Of a DNA stretch of 64,000 bases, positions 33,006 through 44,642 are shown piece by piece. Each line of letters opens with the position of its first letter. The stretch's first letter is position 1. A model generated the notes under the pieces. The model was given only the letters and a program-made list of their open reading frames with translations. It was not told the DNA's origin and did no database searches. The stretch is from the NCBI GenBank assembly GCA_022592435.1, contig JABYQS010000028.1, positions 223,575-287,574 of the forward strand. The letters are read 5' to 3'. This DNA comes from Cerioporus squamosus (lineage: Eukaryota; Basidiomycota; Agaricomycetes; Polyporales; Polyporaceae). Both the position numbers and the translations under genes were made by a program.

Positions 33006-35589
33006 ATGTCTGTGGAGACCGTGGACGTGCACATCTGCGTCGGCAACGACCTTGACGCTTGTCGGGGCACCTTCCCGCATAAGGACCACCCCGGTCTGTG
33101 CACCCGCTGTCCGCTGAAGAACAATGCGGCCAACAAGGACAAAATTGAGCAAATCATGGTGCGTCATCAGTGTGTTTCTGACCCAGCTTTCACTGACAGT
33201 TCATGTAGGAGGCTGTACATTGCCAAGGGTGTGGCTCTGTGGGGCACCATTTCGACCGGCAGAAGAGGTTATGCGGAGGCTGCATCGGTGAGCGGTCTCT
33301 TTCACGCTCGAGTGTCATAGCTGGAGTACTAATCCAGCCACTCTGTGACGCAGGCCTCAAGGATCATGTCGAAGAGGATCCAAAGCTTCGGCTTGCGCAG
33401 GAACTGCAGGATGAAGCTGCCCGCCTTATGGCTGAGGCTCGTCCTGATGCATACAGTGCTTGCACTTCTCAAGCTCCGAGGGCATCCAGGGAAGCTCCTC
33501 GAACGGTTCCGGCTGGAAGTAGACGCATATCAGCCGTTCCCGATGTACCCGGCCCGGGGCTGCAGCATGCTGCGATGAGCGGTCGGCGCATTGAGGTGCA
33601 ATTCAATCCCCGTGTGGAGTCGCACCTGTTCGCCGTGATGGGCAAGGTGACATCATCCTACGATGCAGATACCCCTATGCCTGGTATGTCAGATCTCAGT
33701 CTACAATAGTGGTTAACTAAAAGATCGTGATCTTTGCAGACGTAATGGAGGAGACCGTTCGCCGCTTAAACACATCTTTCTGGGAAAAGAAGTGCGCTGG
33801 GAGCCTTGAACGGCAAGTCATGTTACTTCCAACTTGTATCATCACCTCGCTGACTCTCACTTAGGAGAGACGTCTCTGTTCGGTGGACTGGGAACATCAT
33901 GCCTGAGCCGGGCACCGAGGGCATGACGGTCGGGGAATTCTATGACACTCACTGGATTGTCAGCCATCGCCACAACTACTTTGGGAATGCTCCGAGGAAC
34001 CAGAAGGTGCGCGATCAGAAGATACAGCATATGTGCCTCGAGCTTGTGATCGATGTAGCTGGGGTACGTCCATACTGGCGACTGTACATGTGTTTCACAG
34101 GAGGCTCACCCTTGCTCAATTAGTGGGAGGAACGTACAGGTTGCGCTCCTCCTCCTCAATGCCCAGGGGGCAAGCGAGGACGGCCTGCGGGTGGCAAGAA
34201 CGGCAAGCGTGGTCGTACCACTACAGCAGATGACTCGGATGGGTCTGCTCAGAAGAAACCGCGTGGTAAGTGTCTCTGCAACTCTGTGACAGATACTCGA
34301 TGTTCACTGCTATGCAGGATCCGCTATGCAGACCAAGCTTGCCACATATGTTCCCTCTACTGCTATCCGGGCTACATTCATGCGCGCGCAGCCTTCAGAG
34401 AAGGTCCAGATGACCATCGCCACTGCAAAATTCAATGAGCGCGAACTTTCGCTGGAGGCCTCGTTCTTCGTTGACAATAGTGCGAAGATCTGCTCAGCTC
34501 AGCTAGAGGAGGCAGCTGCTTGGTCTGGTAAGACCAAGCACGTGTTCAAGGTATGTTGTCCTTCCTGTGTTCATTCGTGACATGCCGCTTAAAATGGTTA
34601 TTTAGGTTGATCTCGACCTCAACGACGGCGGAAAACCGCATCCATATGTGGCTAAGCGGTTTTTCAATGTCGGCAACGGCGTCGACAAGGTGTCATGCGC
34701 CGAGAATGCTCACTATCTGACCCTGGATGCTGAGCGATTGGAACGCGGACAATTTTACCTCTGCAAGTTCAAGGAACTTGCCAAGGAAGCTGGGGTCTCG
34801 ATTCCTACCGGTACGCTGACTCACCTGCTTTATATCATGCATACTTATCTTTATTGATGTCTTGACCCAGGGTTTGCTTTTGCTGACTTCTTGTTGGCTC
34901 GTGAGAACACGGAGCCCCAGCCTGGGAGCGATGCCCCATCGAAGGCCTCCGGTATATCTGCCGAGAAGTGGGCCGAATGGCCGTTGTCCGACTCGGATGC
35001 GGGAATTATATGGCTCCTCGAACGTCGCCGAACTGGCATTGTCGACCGTTGGTCCGGTACTCTCGATCAGCCCCATCGGTGGAGTGACAGGGCGTCAGCC
35101 ACCATGGGTGCGTTTGCCCACTATTCAATGTTAGCCAGCGGGTATAGTCTGGTCTTTGTCGATCTGCAGAGTATGTCCTCTTATTTGTATCGCTCTGTTG
35201 CAGTTTAACGACAAGGTTTCTAGGCTCTCATGGTCATCTGCGCGGTGGAACCAGTGATGGAAATGTGCTGTTCGATCCAATGACCCATACACTCGCTGGG
35301 TGAGTCACGGGGAGTTGTGCAGACATCGCGATGTGGTACTGACGAGAGGTATAACAGGGAGTCTGGAGCCAGTGATCATGGCATCAAGGGTCTCGAGAAG
35401 TTCATTCTTGACCACACGTGCAGTGCTGTATGCAAGCAGCTTGGTCTCAAGAAGTTGATGATGAAGACCTTGCGCAAAGTGGTGAGGAAGGCTCAGGATG
35501 GTGATGCTGACTCCTTGTTGAAGTCCAGCGAGGACGAAGAAAGTGATGATGACGAGAATGACAGTGAGCCCCTTGCAGTGTATACTTGA
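33006..35589 (+). CDS. Alpha-kinase (MHCK/EF2K-type) with Cys/His-rich N-terminus
   Basis: Eleven exons: 33006-33158, 33209-33287, 33354-33683, 33740-33812, 33865-34063, 34124-34265, 34318-34550, 34606-34810, 34871-35170, 35224-35299 and 35358-35589. All ten junctions keep phase and give 673 aa without a stop. Intron 4 is GC-AG (gcaagt...ttag). Residues 11-35 and 52-76 hold two Cys/His clusters (C-x7-C...H-x2-H...C-x2-C; C-x2-C...C-x2-C). An AT-hook-like K-R-G-R-P-A lies in exon 6. The C-terminal half is an atypical Ser/Thr protein kinase: likely ATP-binding Lys420 in P-Y-V-A-K-R-F, metal-site Asp589 in F-D-P, and the zinc module G-A-S-D-H-G...H-T-C-x3-C (His604, His616, Cys618, Cys622). An acidic tail ends the protein. 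It lies among dead transposons yet looks intact. Substrate unknown. Confidence 0.88.
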
Positions 35590-36460
35590 TTGACAAAGTA
35601 CAGAATCCAGACTGTTTGCCTCTCATCCTTGTAGAGTCGTTGATGGGTAGCGCACGCCGCTGCGCACGTACCACCACCTCTGACACATCATGTGGCTGCG
35701 ACCACATTGTTCGATGCCCTCACTCCTCCTGTGCATCTCTCCTGAAGTCCTCCCGCATGTGTCGTCGACTAGCTTGAGCCCGGAACAAGCGTGCATGAGC
35801 ACAAAGCCTCAAGAACCTGTCAGCAGCTGCAAGTCAGCGTGCGACATGTTGTCCTCGACATCAGCCAAGAGCCTGAGCAACCCTGGCCCCGGTGACCCGT
35901 CTGCACCATCCCCGACGACCCACTCGACATCACAGCACAACCTGACGATGCTACGGATCAGCTCTAGCCCGGTGCTTCATGGTGCTATGCCGCAGCCCGT
36001 AGTCGACGTGGTACCGCATTCTGCCTCCTCCACCGCTCCTTTAGACTTCTAGCCAATTTCGCACCTGCGTGACACCCATAGGATTCATACTATACTGTTT
36101 TCGTAGTGCCTACGTACCGTGTGGTTAGCACACAATTCGACCCAGCTCCTCCTTCCACTTTACGCGCCCTCATGATTGCGCCCGCGACTTCGGCCTCAAC
36201 CTTGGTTTCGCCCCCATCTTCCAACCCACAGCTTGACTCTACTCACTTTGTTTCAATGTCTAGACTCTCACATTCTGTTTGCTCGCTCGTAAAGACCACC
36301 GTGCACACATTGGACGCATCAACATGCGTTTGGTTCGCTCTCTAAGCTACTCACAAGTCTGCTATCCGACCTCCTGTCCCTCCGAGTCTCCCTCTCTCTT
36401 CGCGCCCGACTTCCCTGGTGTAAGTATGCCCAGACGGACACTCCAATACTAGCCATCATT
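35590..36460. other. Unassigned sequence
   Basis: 3' flank of the alpha-kinase gene followed by Ser/Thr/Pro-rich low-complexity open segments (35690-36052, 36106-36345) that lack starts in context, splice sites or domains. Confidence 0.4.
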
Positions 36461-36859
36461 CTACGCAGAAGAAGTGTCATGCATCCTAGCAAGCCGAACG
36501 CGCATGTTCGCAAAAATGCGCCAGCCACGCTCAGGCACGAATTCCGGCTTGCCTAGCTCAGCATACACCTCCTGAGCTGCGGCATCAAACTCATCGTTGA
36601 CAAATCGGAAAGCCTCCTCTCGAGAGACGGAGAGCTGGCTGCGGAGATGTTCTACCACTGCCCTATCGACCATGATGCTGAGGTCGTTGTAACCGTAGTC
36701 GTGAGGAGTCGCGCAGATATCGAGAGGAGTTGTCCCGGAGGGCAACTCCTTTCGCTTCTGCTTGCGAATCCGGTGGCAGTTCCAGTACTGCTGAAACTCG
36801 TCCAGCTTTCGCTGGGCAATCTTCGGCCAGAGCCACTGGAACAGTTTGCTATAACATAC
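36461..36859 (-). pseudogene. C-terminal fragment of an integrase-like protein
   Basis: An open minus-strand frame enters directly from the boundary with the 422-bp LTR copy at 36860. It holds W-L-W-P-K-I-A-Q-R-K-L-D-E-F, then Y-W-N-C-H-R-I-R, then L-P-S-G-T-T-P-L-D and an ending in D-T-S-S-A before a stop. The pattern (Trp-rich segment, N-x-H-R-I-R, then L-P-S-G) recalls the end of integrase-core-domain proteins common in agaricomycete genomes. No catalytic residues are present in what remains. The 5' part is lost, and the cut coincides with the LTR edge. Confidence 0.45.
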
Positions 36860-37281
36860 TGTTAGCTGCAGTGCGCCTCAGAGCGATCACAATGGCCTAT
36901 GTCGAGCTCTGTGAAGTCTGATACATTGACAAAAGCATATCTACACACCTATGTCGAGCTCTGTGAAGTCTGGGGACTCCAGAGCTCGACGAGCGCGCTG
37001 TCTACGGTGCGGGTTACATAAGCTATACAGTACCAGCAGCCACAGCGCCCAGGAAATCAACAAAAGCGAAAAGTAAAAAAGCAGTGAAGACCAAGAGGTC
37101 GAGTGTTCAATCCCGGGAGTGTGCAAAGAATAAAATATGAAGAAGCGCCAATATCTCGAAGAGGAATGAAGGCGTCAAGTAGTCGTGTGGAGCGCCAATA
37201 GAGCGCACTGCAATAGTCCCCTGGTGCAAGTATGGACTTGACGCGGGCACAGGAACTGGAGTTAGAGCTCCGAGTTCAACA
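36860..37281 (-). mobile_element. 422-bp solo LTR-like copy B, without target duplication
   Basis: Same sequence and orientation as copy A (29134-29554), with TGTTAGCTGC...GTTCAACA ends intact. The 5 bases on each side differ (CATAC before, TCTCT after), unlike copies A and C. This suggests one flank was replaced by recombination or deletion after insertion. Confidence 0.8.
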
Positions 37282-37814
37282 TCTCTGCACTTGGATAAGT
37301 GGAGAGTTAAAGCTTTCAGTCTAATGTTACGCTTTTGAGCGTGACCTTAAACCAAAGAGCCTTAAAGGTCATTCTGTCCAGCCGCCTGCAATATACTAGT
37401 CCAGGTTGCCTACTCCGAGGCGAACCCTAGTATAAAGCCTATGCTGAACTCTTACTAGTAAGGTTCACCTTATCGAAGGGGAACACTAGTAAGATCAGGT
37501 GAAAGCGAGTATAACGAGGAACAGTTCGTTATTCGCAAAGGAGACTGAAAGCTGGGGGTCGCTCTAAGACGTCGCCCCTTATATACAAGTTGTGAAGCTG
37601 CGGAAGAATGTTCTAGTACTTGTAGAGAAGGTTCTGGTAAGTACTACTCGTGTCCGTACTCTTCTGAAGTAACAACAAAGAAAATGAACTAGAATATACA
37701 AGAACGTTCTGGAGACTTGCCTAACTAGTAGTACAATAAGACAAACTGATCGCGTGAGAGTAAAAGTACAAATCCGTTACCAGTAACTCCTGTGATAGTC
37801 GTAACAGAGGTACG
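37282..37814 (-). other. Non-coding sequence with LTR-like promoter features
   Basis: No gene. Read on the minus strand it has a TATA-like tgtatataaggggcgacg near 37580-37596 and repeated ctagta/cttactagt words. It resembles part of an LTR. It could also contain the 3' UTR of the unknown gene ending at 37815. Confidence 0.3.
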
Positions 37815-40800
37815 CTAATACTTGTCCTCCTCGTAGTCGCCCTCCTCAACCTTGTACTCAGATGAATCATGAGCAGCCTTGCGGTACCCTCCATGCGCGG
37901 GGACCCTCGAAGAGCTGGCGGCATGGCGGGCATTGGCAGCCTGAATCCGCGCGCACAAGTTTGCTGCAGCCTTGCTGGCTGGGCCCGCACCTGCGGAGCG
38001 ATGCGTGTTTCCAGAGGGTGCTTTGGCGCGGTGTGCGGGATGGGCAGGAGGAGCGGCAGGGGCTGCAGTGTTCTGAGCATCACGCTGAAGCTCATGAAGC
38101 GTCTTCAGCAGGCTCTTGATCCCGAGAGGGGCGGGCTTGATGCGTTTGAGAGCACGAAGAAGGGTCGGGCCCATGGGACCGTCGATGATCTGTTGACACT
38201 CGATGCACTCGAGCACCCAGACAGCGCCTCGGCCGAGGAAGCGTCCGACGACCTCAGCAGAAATACGCTTCTTCTGACCTGCGGGAGCTGCCGTGTCGTC
38301 TGTCTTCTTGGTGTCATAGTTCATCGTGACCCCCCGACAGTGTTCGAGCAGCTCGTCCAAGCTGCGTGGTGTGCGCTTCTGATTGGTGTGACGAATGTCG
38401 ACAACGAAGTCGGCAGTGTTCCACAGACCATTCTGGTAGGTATGCAGCCAAGCCAGAACCACGTCTTGTTCGAGCTTCTTGTCCCGAAGAGCTTTGGCAT
38501 CCTCCCCAGCAGGTGCCGTTACGATCTGTATCTCCTTGTCCTCGTCGTCGCTGCCATGATCGCCATTCTGAACGCAAGCGGCTGCCACTTTGCAATGCTC
38601 GACAGCCGCAGCAACAGCTGCTGCATTGCGGCCTGTGGTTTCAGCGGTCCTGTGAGTTGGTGCCAGAGGGGCACCATCAACATCGACGACATCAGCGTCG
38701 GATTGCTCATCATACATCGGCGCCATGGCAATGCGCCAGGTACGAGGGAGAGCTGGAGCGGGAGGAGGCGCAGGGATGGGCTCATTCTCGATGTCCTCTG
38801 CCAAGAGATCTTCCTCTTCATCATTGGCAACGGAGATGACATCGTCCTTGGAATCCAACACAGCAGAGTGACCCGCAGCAATGCACTTCCCAGCTGAGAC
38901 AGCAGCTTCGTCTGAATTCGAGCGACCACGCTTCAGTGGAATCCCGACACCAAATGCCTGAATGAATAGTGTCAGTCCAGATCTGAACCTTACAGAGCAT
39001 GCAGGAGATGCAATGGTACAGTGAGACTCACCGGTATGATTCGATACTGGACCGACCAATGGATATGAGTCAGCCTGAGCGTGGCGGAAGACTGAGAAGT
39101 TGCGAAGGCTCACAGCTCAATATCAGAGTGTTGCTCTTGATGGATGCCACCCTGATGGTCCAGGGCCCCAATGCGCCGCCAGAAGCGAACATCTTCAACA
39201 TCTACTGGGACATCAATGTAGACGTCGCCTGATGGTTCGATGTCAGCCGCGCAACATGGAAATCAGCGAGCCACAAGACGTACCTTCCAAAAGTAAGAGG
39301 GACTTGGCAAGGCCTTTGAGGCAGGTAGTGGACTTGACAGAAGCGAGGTTGCCATTGCGATAAAATCGAAGGGGGAGGTCATGGAGGATGGTCATAACTT
39401 GTGCACCCTCCTTGTCGACAACACAGTCGCGTAGGTCACGACCAAGCGCGGCAACCTTACCCTCACCATGCCACACATCCTGTGTGGGCCAGTGCGCAGC
39501 CCCAGATGAGAACATCTTCGTACTCTGACGCTTCTGTCCCAATTAATTAGTCAAGGAAGTACGGTTACATCTTTGGACATTGTCTGACCTGCCGAGCCTC
39601 CCATTGAGCAATGTACTCCTGGTACTCCTGCAGCGGATCGTCGGGTGTGAGGGAGATGTCCTCCTCCATCAGGAGGACTGCGTCACTGCCAACGTTCCAT
39701 GTGTTCACAGGAGACAGCGACCACTCGCTGTCCTGATATTCATCGTCAATCTGAAGCATAGTACCACCTCCTTGGACCTTGAGCAAGCTGCGAAGGGTGT
39801 GTGCGGGAGGGGATAACACTCACAATCTCACATGCAGCAAGAGCAGCGCAGAGCGTCTCACCATACGCACCAAGCTTCGCTCCGGGCTTGCCATACTCAG
39901 AGTTGTCATCAGACTCTGAGTCAGGTACCATGGGCACAGTGTCCTGCTCGACGGGGGCTTCATGCTGCGGGACAGCAATGGGACGAGGTGCAACATGGCT
40001 CTGCAGATGTCGACACCGTGAATTGAGATGAAGTCAGGACTTGAACGATCTGTTGAACTCGGAGCTCTATCTCCGGTTCCTGTGCCCGCGTCAAGTCCAT
40101 ACTTGCACCAGGGGACTATTGCAGTGCGCTCTATTGGCGCTCCACACGACTACTTGATGCCTTCATTCCTCTTCGAGATATTGGCGCTTCTTCATATTTT
40201 ATTCTTTGCACACTCCCGGGATTGAACACTCGACCTCTTGGTCTTCACTGCGTTTTTACTTTTCGCTTTTGTTGATTTCCTGGGCGCTGTGGCTGCTGGT
40301 ACTGTATAGCTTATGTAACCCGCACCGTAGACAGCGCGCTCGTCGAGCTCTGGAGTCCCCAGACTTCACAGAGCTCGACATAGGTGTGTAGATATGCTTT
40401 TGTCAATGTATTAGACTTCACAGAGCTCGACATAGGCCATTGTGATCGCTCTGAGGCGCACTGCAGCTAACACGATCAATAGAACGTACCCCATCAGCCC
40501 CGGTATCCGGTATGTCTTCGAACATTGCATCCCACTCTGCAAGTCCCTGCGCCTGTTGAAGGGCAGTCGCTTCCTCTTGGAGGGCTGAAGAGGTACATGA
40601 GGACACAGACTCTGATAAGCGAGTTGCAAGACATACCATTTGCCACAGGAATGCCAGCAGGCCCTGATGGCATCAGAGGTCCAGCGATAGGACCCAAGGC
40701 AGCCGGAACTTCCGTTGATGGCCCTGGAAGGGGGGTGAGAAGGGCAGGATCTATGACCGCAGACTCCGGGCCAGCCGGAGCCGACAGAATGTTTGAGAGC

Positions 40801-41344
40801 GGTGAGCTCGGACCAGCCTGAAGACAACTGTGAGCCCAGAGGCTAGCCACACATAAGTAGACATAAAATAGAGGCACATACCTCTACCAACGGCACCTCC
40901 AACAGGCTCTCCACAACAAGCCCGAGCATGTAGAGGTCGACCTGGTACTGACCGGCAGACTCTGACTCTGGAGTCACAGAGCTGGGCGAGGTGCTGCTCT
41001 TCAACCATGCTCGAACCCGCTTCCAACCCACCAATACTTCCTCGGAGATGATGCGGTCGAGGACAGCATCATGGTCGCCAGGCGCAATCTTGAAGCCAGG
41101 CCCATGCAGCTGCGGCTTGCCGATCCAGAGGCGAAGTATTTTCTACAGACATGGCAGGTAAGCGGCGGTACATCATGATGTATAGAGGGGAACCTGGAAT
41201 GCTCACATGAAGGACAGGTTCCGACAAGTGTGAACTGACACAGAAGGCTCACTATGAGTACACATTGACAGAGAGGCCGAGCATGGTGAATTGAAATTAC
41301 AGTCCATCCTTGGTCAGATGTGAACGAGTGCTCATATCAGCCAT
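37815..41344 (-). CDS. Unknown multi-exon gene 1, acidic C-terminus
   Basis: Likely start ATG at 41344 (M-A-D-M-S-T-R-S-H-L). Supported coding segments in order: about 40911-41142 (K-I-L-R-L-W-I-G-K-P), 40635-40800, 40490-40592, 39830-40000, 39592-39760 (S-P-V-N-T-W-N-V-G-S-D-A-V), 39288-39540 (F-R-F-Y-like R-F-Y-R-N-G-N-L-A) and the large 3' exon 37815 to about 38960. Exon 40490-40592 joins the one ending at 40000 in phase across a 489-nt intron that contains solo LTR copy C. The C-terminal part holds V-V-L-A-W-L-H-T-Y-Q-N-G-L-W-N, then C-I-E-C and an Ala-rich, acidic tail. The 5' exons do not join in phase in my model. No family or function is recognised. Confidence 0.6.
40051..40472 (+). 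mobile_element. 422-bp solo LTR, copy C, inside an intron, with target duplication
   Basis: Begins TGTTGAACTC and ends GCTAACA; it is the inverted counterpart of copies A and B. It is flanked by perfect 5-bp direct repeats CGATC (40046-40050 and 40473-40477). It lies within intron 40001-40489 of unknown gene 1. Removing the LTR and one duplication leaves a 62-nt intron, normal for this genome. Confidence 0.92.
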
Positions 41345-42371
41345 AGCGATGACAGGTGTTGAAAGCGGTCGAGAGAGGGGAGGGAGCACAGTCAAACAGG
41401 GGGGAGAATGCACAAGTTCGTCAATGGTCACGGTGGTATGAGAGAGAGCAGAGCAGGGTGAGAATTGCCGAGTTCCACGACTCTGCACCTGGAAGAGCAA
41501 CAGGAATAAATCACAGCAGGGTTCCGCCCAGTCGTTTTGCCTTTTGCCTGTAACCATGTGCAGAGAGCCGACGCGTACGCACGTTAAGCGATCACGTTCC
41601 CGCAAACCCGCCAGCGCCTTGAATCTTGGAAGCTTGATTTGCCCCCACGGAATCTTGATTTGCCCCCACCGCCCGGTGCCGTTGCCTCATGAAGGCTTGA
41701 TATGGGCTCCATTGCTTGAAGGAATGCGCGTGAGGCATTATTCAGTTCAACATACATACCTGGTTCCATAGACAGAGTAGGTCGAAATGATGTGCGGCCT
41801 GTAATCTGGTGCAGCTGCACACCTCATTAGGCAACCACAAGAATGGCAGCTCTGCATGAACATGCGGCACTCAAGGGACATGCACAAGATCTGGTACATA
41901 GAAGTGAGACTAGTCTCGTCTGATGGTACACACATACACGTAACTCATGTTTGTTCTGCAGGGCAATGTGCCTGTCTCACATGCCAAGGCGGTCAGCCGA
42001 TGCGCAGGCTGGTGGGCGTACGCACCTGATTCATGCAAGTAGCGGTTATAGAAAGTGCCAGAACGGCGCCACAGTGCGAGTTGCAAATTCGGAATCAGCT
42101 CCGATAGGCTGTAATGAGTTGCTCGTTGAGTGCAACCGTCGCTGGACTGGCGAGTCGTCTGTCAATGCTACTAGTAGGACTATGACAATCGACATATTCG
42201 AGAACAGTAGCCAAATCGATTAGAGGAAGGAAAGTGATTATAGCGAATGCAATGCCTAAAGGAACAGTGAACAAGGAAAGTATTATGACCAATGCAGTCA
42301 CTAAAGGAATAGTAAAGTACGAGAGCGAGCATGCAGAGTAGAGTAAGGGAGCGGCCATGCTTAGAAGACCA
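41345..42371. other. Intergenic region between the two unknown genes
   Basis: Short ORFs only. A pair of near-repeats (tgatttgcccccac) occurs at 41635-41670. No transposon signature was recognised. Confidence 0.4.
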
Positions 42372-44417
42372 CTACTTCTGCTTCCACTTCTTGTAGAACC
42401 TACTCCACTGACCTGCGTCGGAACATCCACGATCGACCCACCACTTGCGCTCGCCATTGACAAGGCCAGCAGCTGCCCATGCTCGCGAATTGTCCAAGAA
42501 CATTGCACGGACAATTGACACCTTGAACACCTGCTCAAACGCGACCTCCTTGGGCATATGGTACTCATCTTGGAACTTCTGCATCGCAGCAAACCCGATG
42601 GCCATGTCTGAGACATACTTCAGTGGTCAGCCATGTTTACCGCGTGGTGCAGGACCCAGATCGAGAGTGCTTGCGCTCGTCGAAGCCTGCTGGAGTGCGG
42701 CAGAGAACAACAGGGATGGGCGACGATCAGAAGAGCCGGTGATCGCACTAGTCGAGTTGTCGTGCTCGAGGTGGGCGGAGTGGGTGCTCAGTGTTGAACA
42801 GGCGGACAGGCTCGGAGTGACAGCACGGGATGACAAGGGGGAGCTCGGACAAGAGGAGAGGTCATAAGATTGGATGCACTAGAGGCTTGTCGGAGTGTCG
42901 AGGGGGTCACCACTGAGGTGCGAAGAGTTGAAGGAGCTGCGGGCGCCGACGGAGACCACTGGTCCTCATCGTCAGGGAAGAGAGGGAGGTCCAATGAGGG
43001 TGAATGGGATGGGGTGGTATTGGAAGAGCTGGGAGTGTGGTAGTGGTGAGAGGAGTTCTCTGAGCTACGAGATTGAACCCGACTGCCACGCGACGAGTGA
43101 GAGAAAGATGCAGCCGGTGGCAAACAGGCAGCTACTGGTGTGTTGACACTCCCACCATGAGGTCCGAAGGAGCGAATTTGACGCAGAGTCGAAGGAAACA
43201 GCCTGAGGATCAAAGATGAGCACACAGTGCGCTTGCAAACACAAAGCACACTTACGATGGGTCATGGTCGACGAACTCAATGTTGGAGTGGCCATCGTCA
43301 GTCGAGAACAAACGAGTTCGCTTGACTCCACGGTTTGGCATGCCATACCCTCATGTGACACCAGACAGATGGTAGTGCAGCTTACCACCTGCATCCGAGA
43401 GGTTGCAGTAGGGAGAGGTCATAGAGCTGTTCACCCAGAGATACCTCTTCCAGTCCCACCACTGGAAGGGCTTCTCGTCGAGCGAGAACTGCTTGACAAT
43501 GTCGATGCAGTCCTTTGGGTGCCACAAGGGATGATAGGGGCAATGAACCTCGAAGACCTCGGGCTCTTCCTGGTCATCCTACAAGAACGAAGAATGAAGA
43601 GAGACTAGTGCAGAAGCAGATGGGTGAGCGTACCTTGGTCCACCACAGCACCGACTTGACCTCGCCACTCTGTGCGGTCAGCAGGCTTTGGAGGGTCTGA
43701 CACTCTGTCTGCACACGGGCATCGGTGTCGATGTCTTGCATGCGGCCGTGGTATGCAGGTGAGATGGAAATTGCGAAGCTCGGCTCTTTGCTCTTGCCCT
43801 TCCATGTCGCAGACGGTGTTTGAATGCTTGATGAAGTGACAGGGTGCGTGACAGGAGGAACAGCATGCGGGGGATAAGGAGGGACATATGAGGGGTAAGG
43901 AGCGTTGTGTGAAGGCGTAGCTGTGGGCATGGGTGGAGCAGTGTGCGCAGGTGCAGGGGGAGTGGTGTGTGCAGGTGTGGGCGGAGCGGCGTGCGCAGGC
44001 AGAGGCAGAGCAACATGTGCAGGCAGAGCAACATGTGCTGGTGGAGGCGGAGGCGGAGGGGGTTGAGCAGGGGGGGGGAGCAGGAGGAGGGGTGTTGAAG
44101 GGCGGGGCAACATGTACAGGAGGAGCTGAGTCGATGTCAACATGTAAATGATGATCACTATTGACAGTGTGACTCACGAAGACCCCTGTTATGCTTCCCA
44201 ACGGCACACGTCCGAAGGTCTGGAAGAGTCCGGCAAGCATTCTGGCAGCATTGCAAACACAGTCCGAAGAGACAGTCTGCGTTGGTGATGCGAGGGTTGC
44301 GAAGGCCTTGACAGGGGATTCCTGGGCACCGAACACCGGTTCAGTGACCCTCTGCACCCCTTGGAATATCTTCAAGCCAGCTGAAGTACGTGCAGGGGTC
44401 GTAGGACGGTCGAACAT
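42372..44417 (-). CDS. Unknown multi-exon gene 2, proline-rich with W-rich core
   Basis: Minus-strand exons: 44178-44417 (ATG at 44417), 43634-44125, 43386-43578, 43256-43349 and 43202 downward; the first four junctions keep phase. One intron, 43350-43385, would be only 36 nt. The product has a Pro/Ala/His repeat region (exon 2), then an aromatic core with C-P-Y-H-P-L-W-H-P-K-D-C and F-Q-W-W-D-W-K-R-Y-L-W, then Ser/Pro-rich sequence. The final segment (42372-42605) holds A-F-E-Q-V-F-K-V-S-I-V-R-A-M-F and W-A-A-A-G-L-V-N-G-E-R-K-W-W. A frame change is needed near a CCCCC run at about 42850. An upstream frame (44470-44642, with P-A-R-S-S-A-A-M-S-P-L-P-Y-C) looks like a missing first exon but joins one base out of phase. 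No family is recognised. Confidence 0.55.
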
Positions 44418-44642
44418 TGCGGGAGCACTGGATAGAAGTCCGTGAGTGCTGCATCAATACGATAACATGAAGGTTGGTCTCACCGTCTCGTACCACCAGT
44501 TGCGGTGCTCCTCCTTCGTAACACCATTGCACAGTTGAGGTTGCAACACAAAGCCGATATGGCAATATGGCAGAGGGGACATGGCTGCAGATGAGCGAGC
44601 GGGGAGGGTCCATTGGCAGGCACAAGTGCCATAGCGGCTGGT

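Noticed and set aside
37869..38897. 342-aa plus-strand ORF
   Set aside because: Shadow of the large 3' exon of the unknown minus-strand gene. That frame has matching splice sites and joins upstream exons; this one does not.
36860..40472. Copies B and C as the two LTRs of one retrotransposon
   Set aside because: They are in opposite orientation, and the DNA between them belongs to the unknown gene 1; copy C has its own target duplication.
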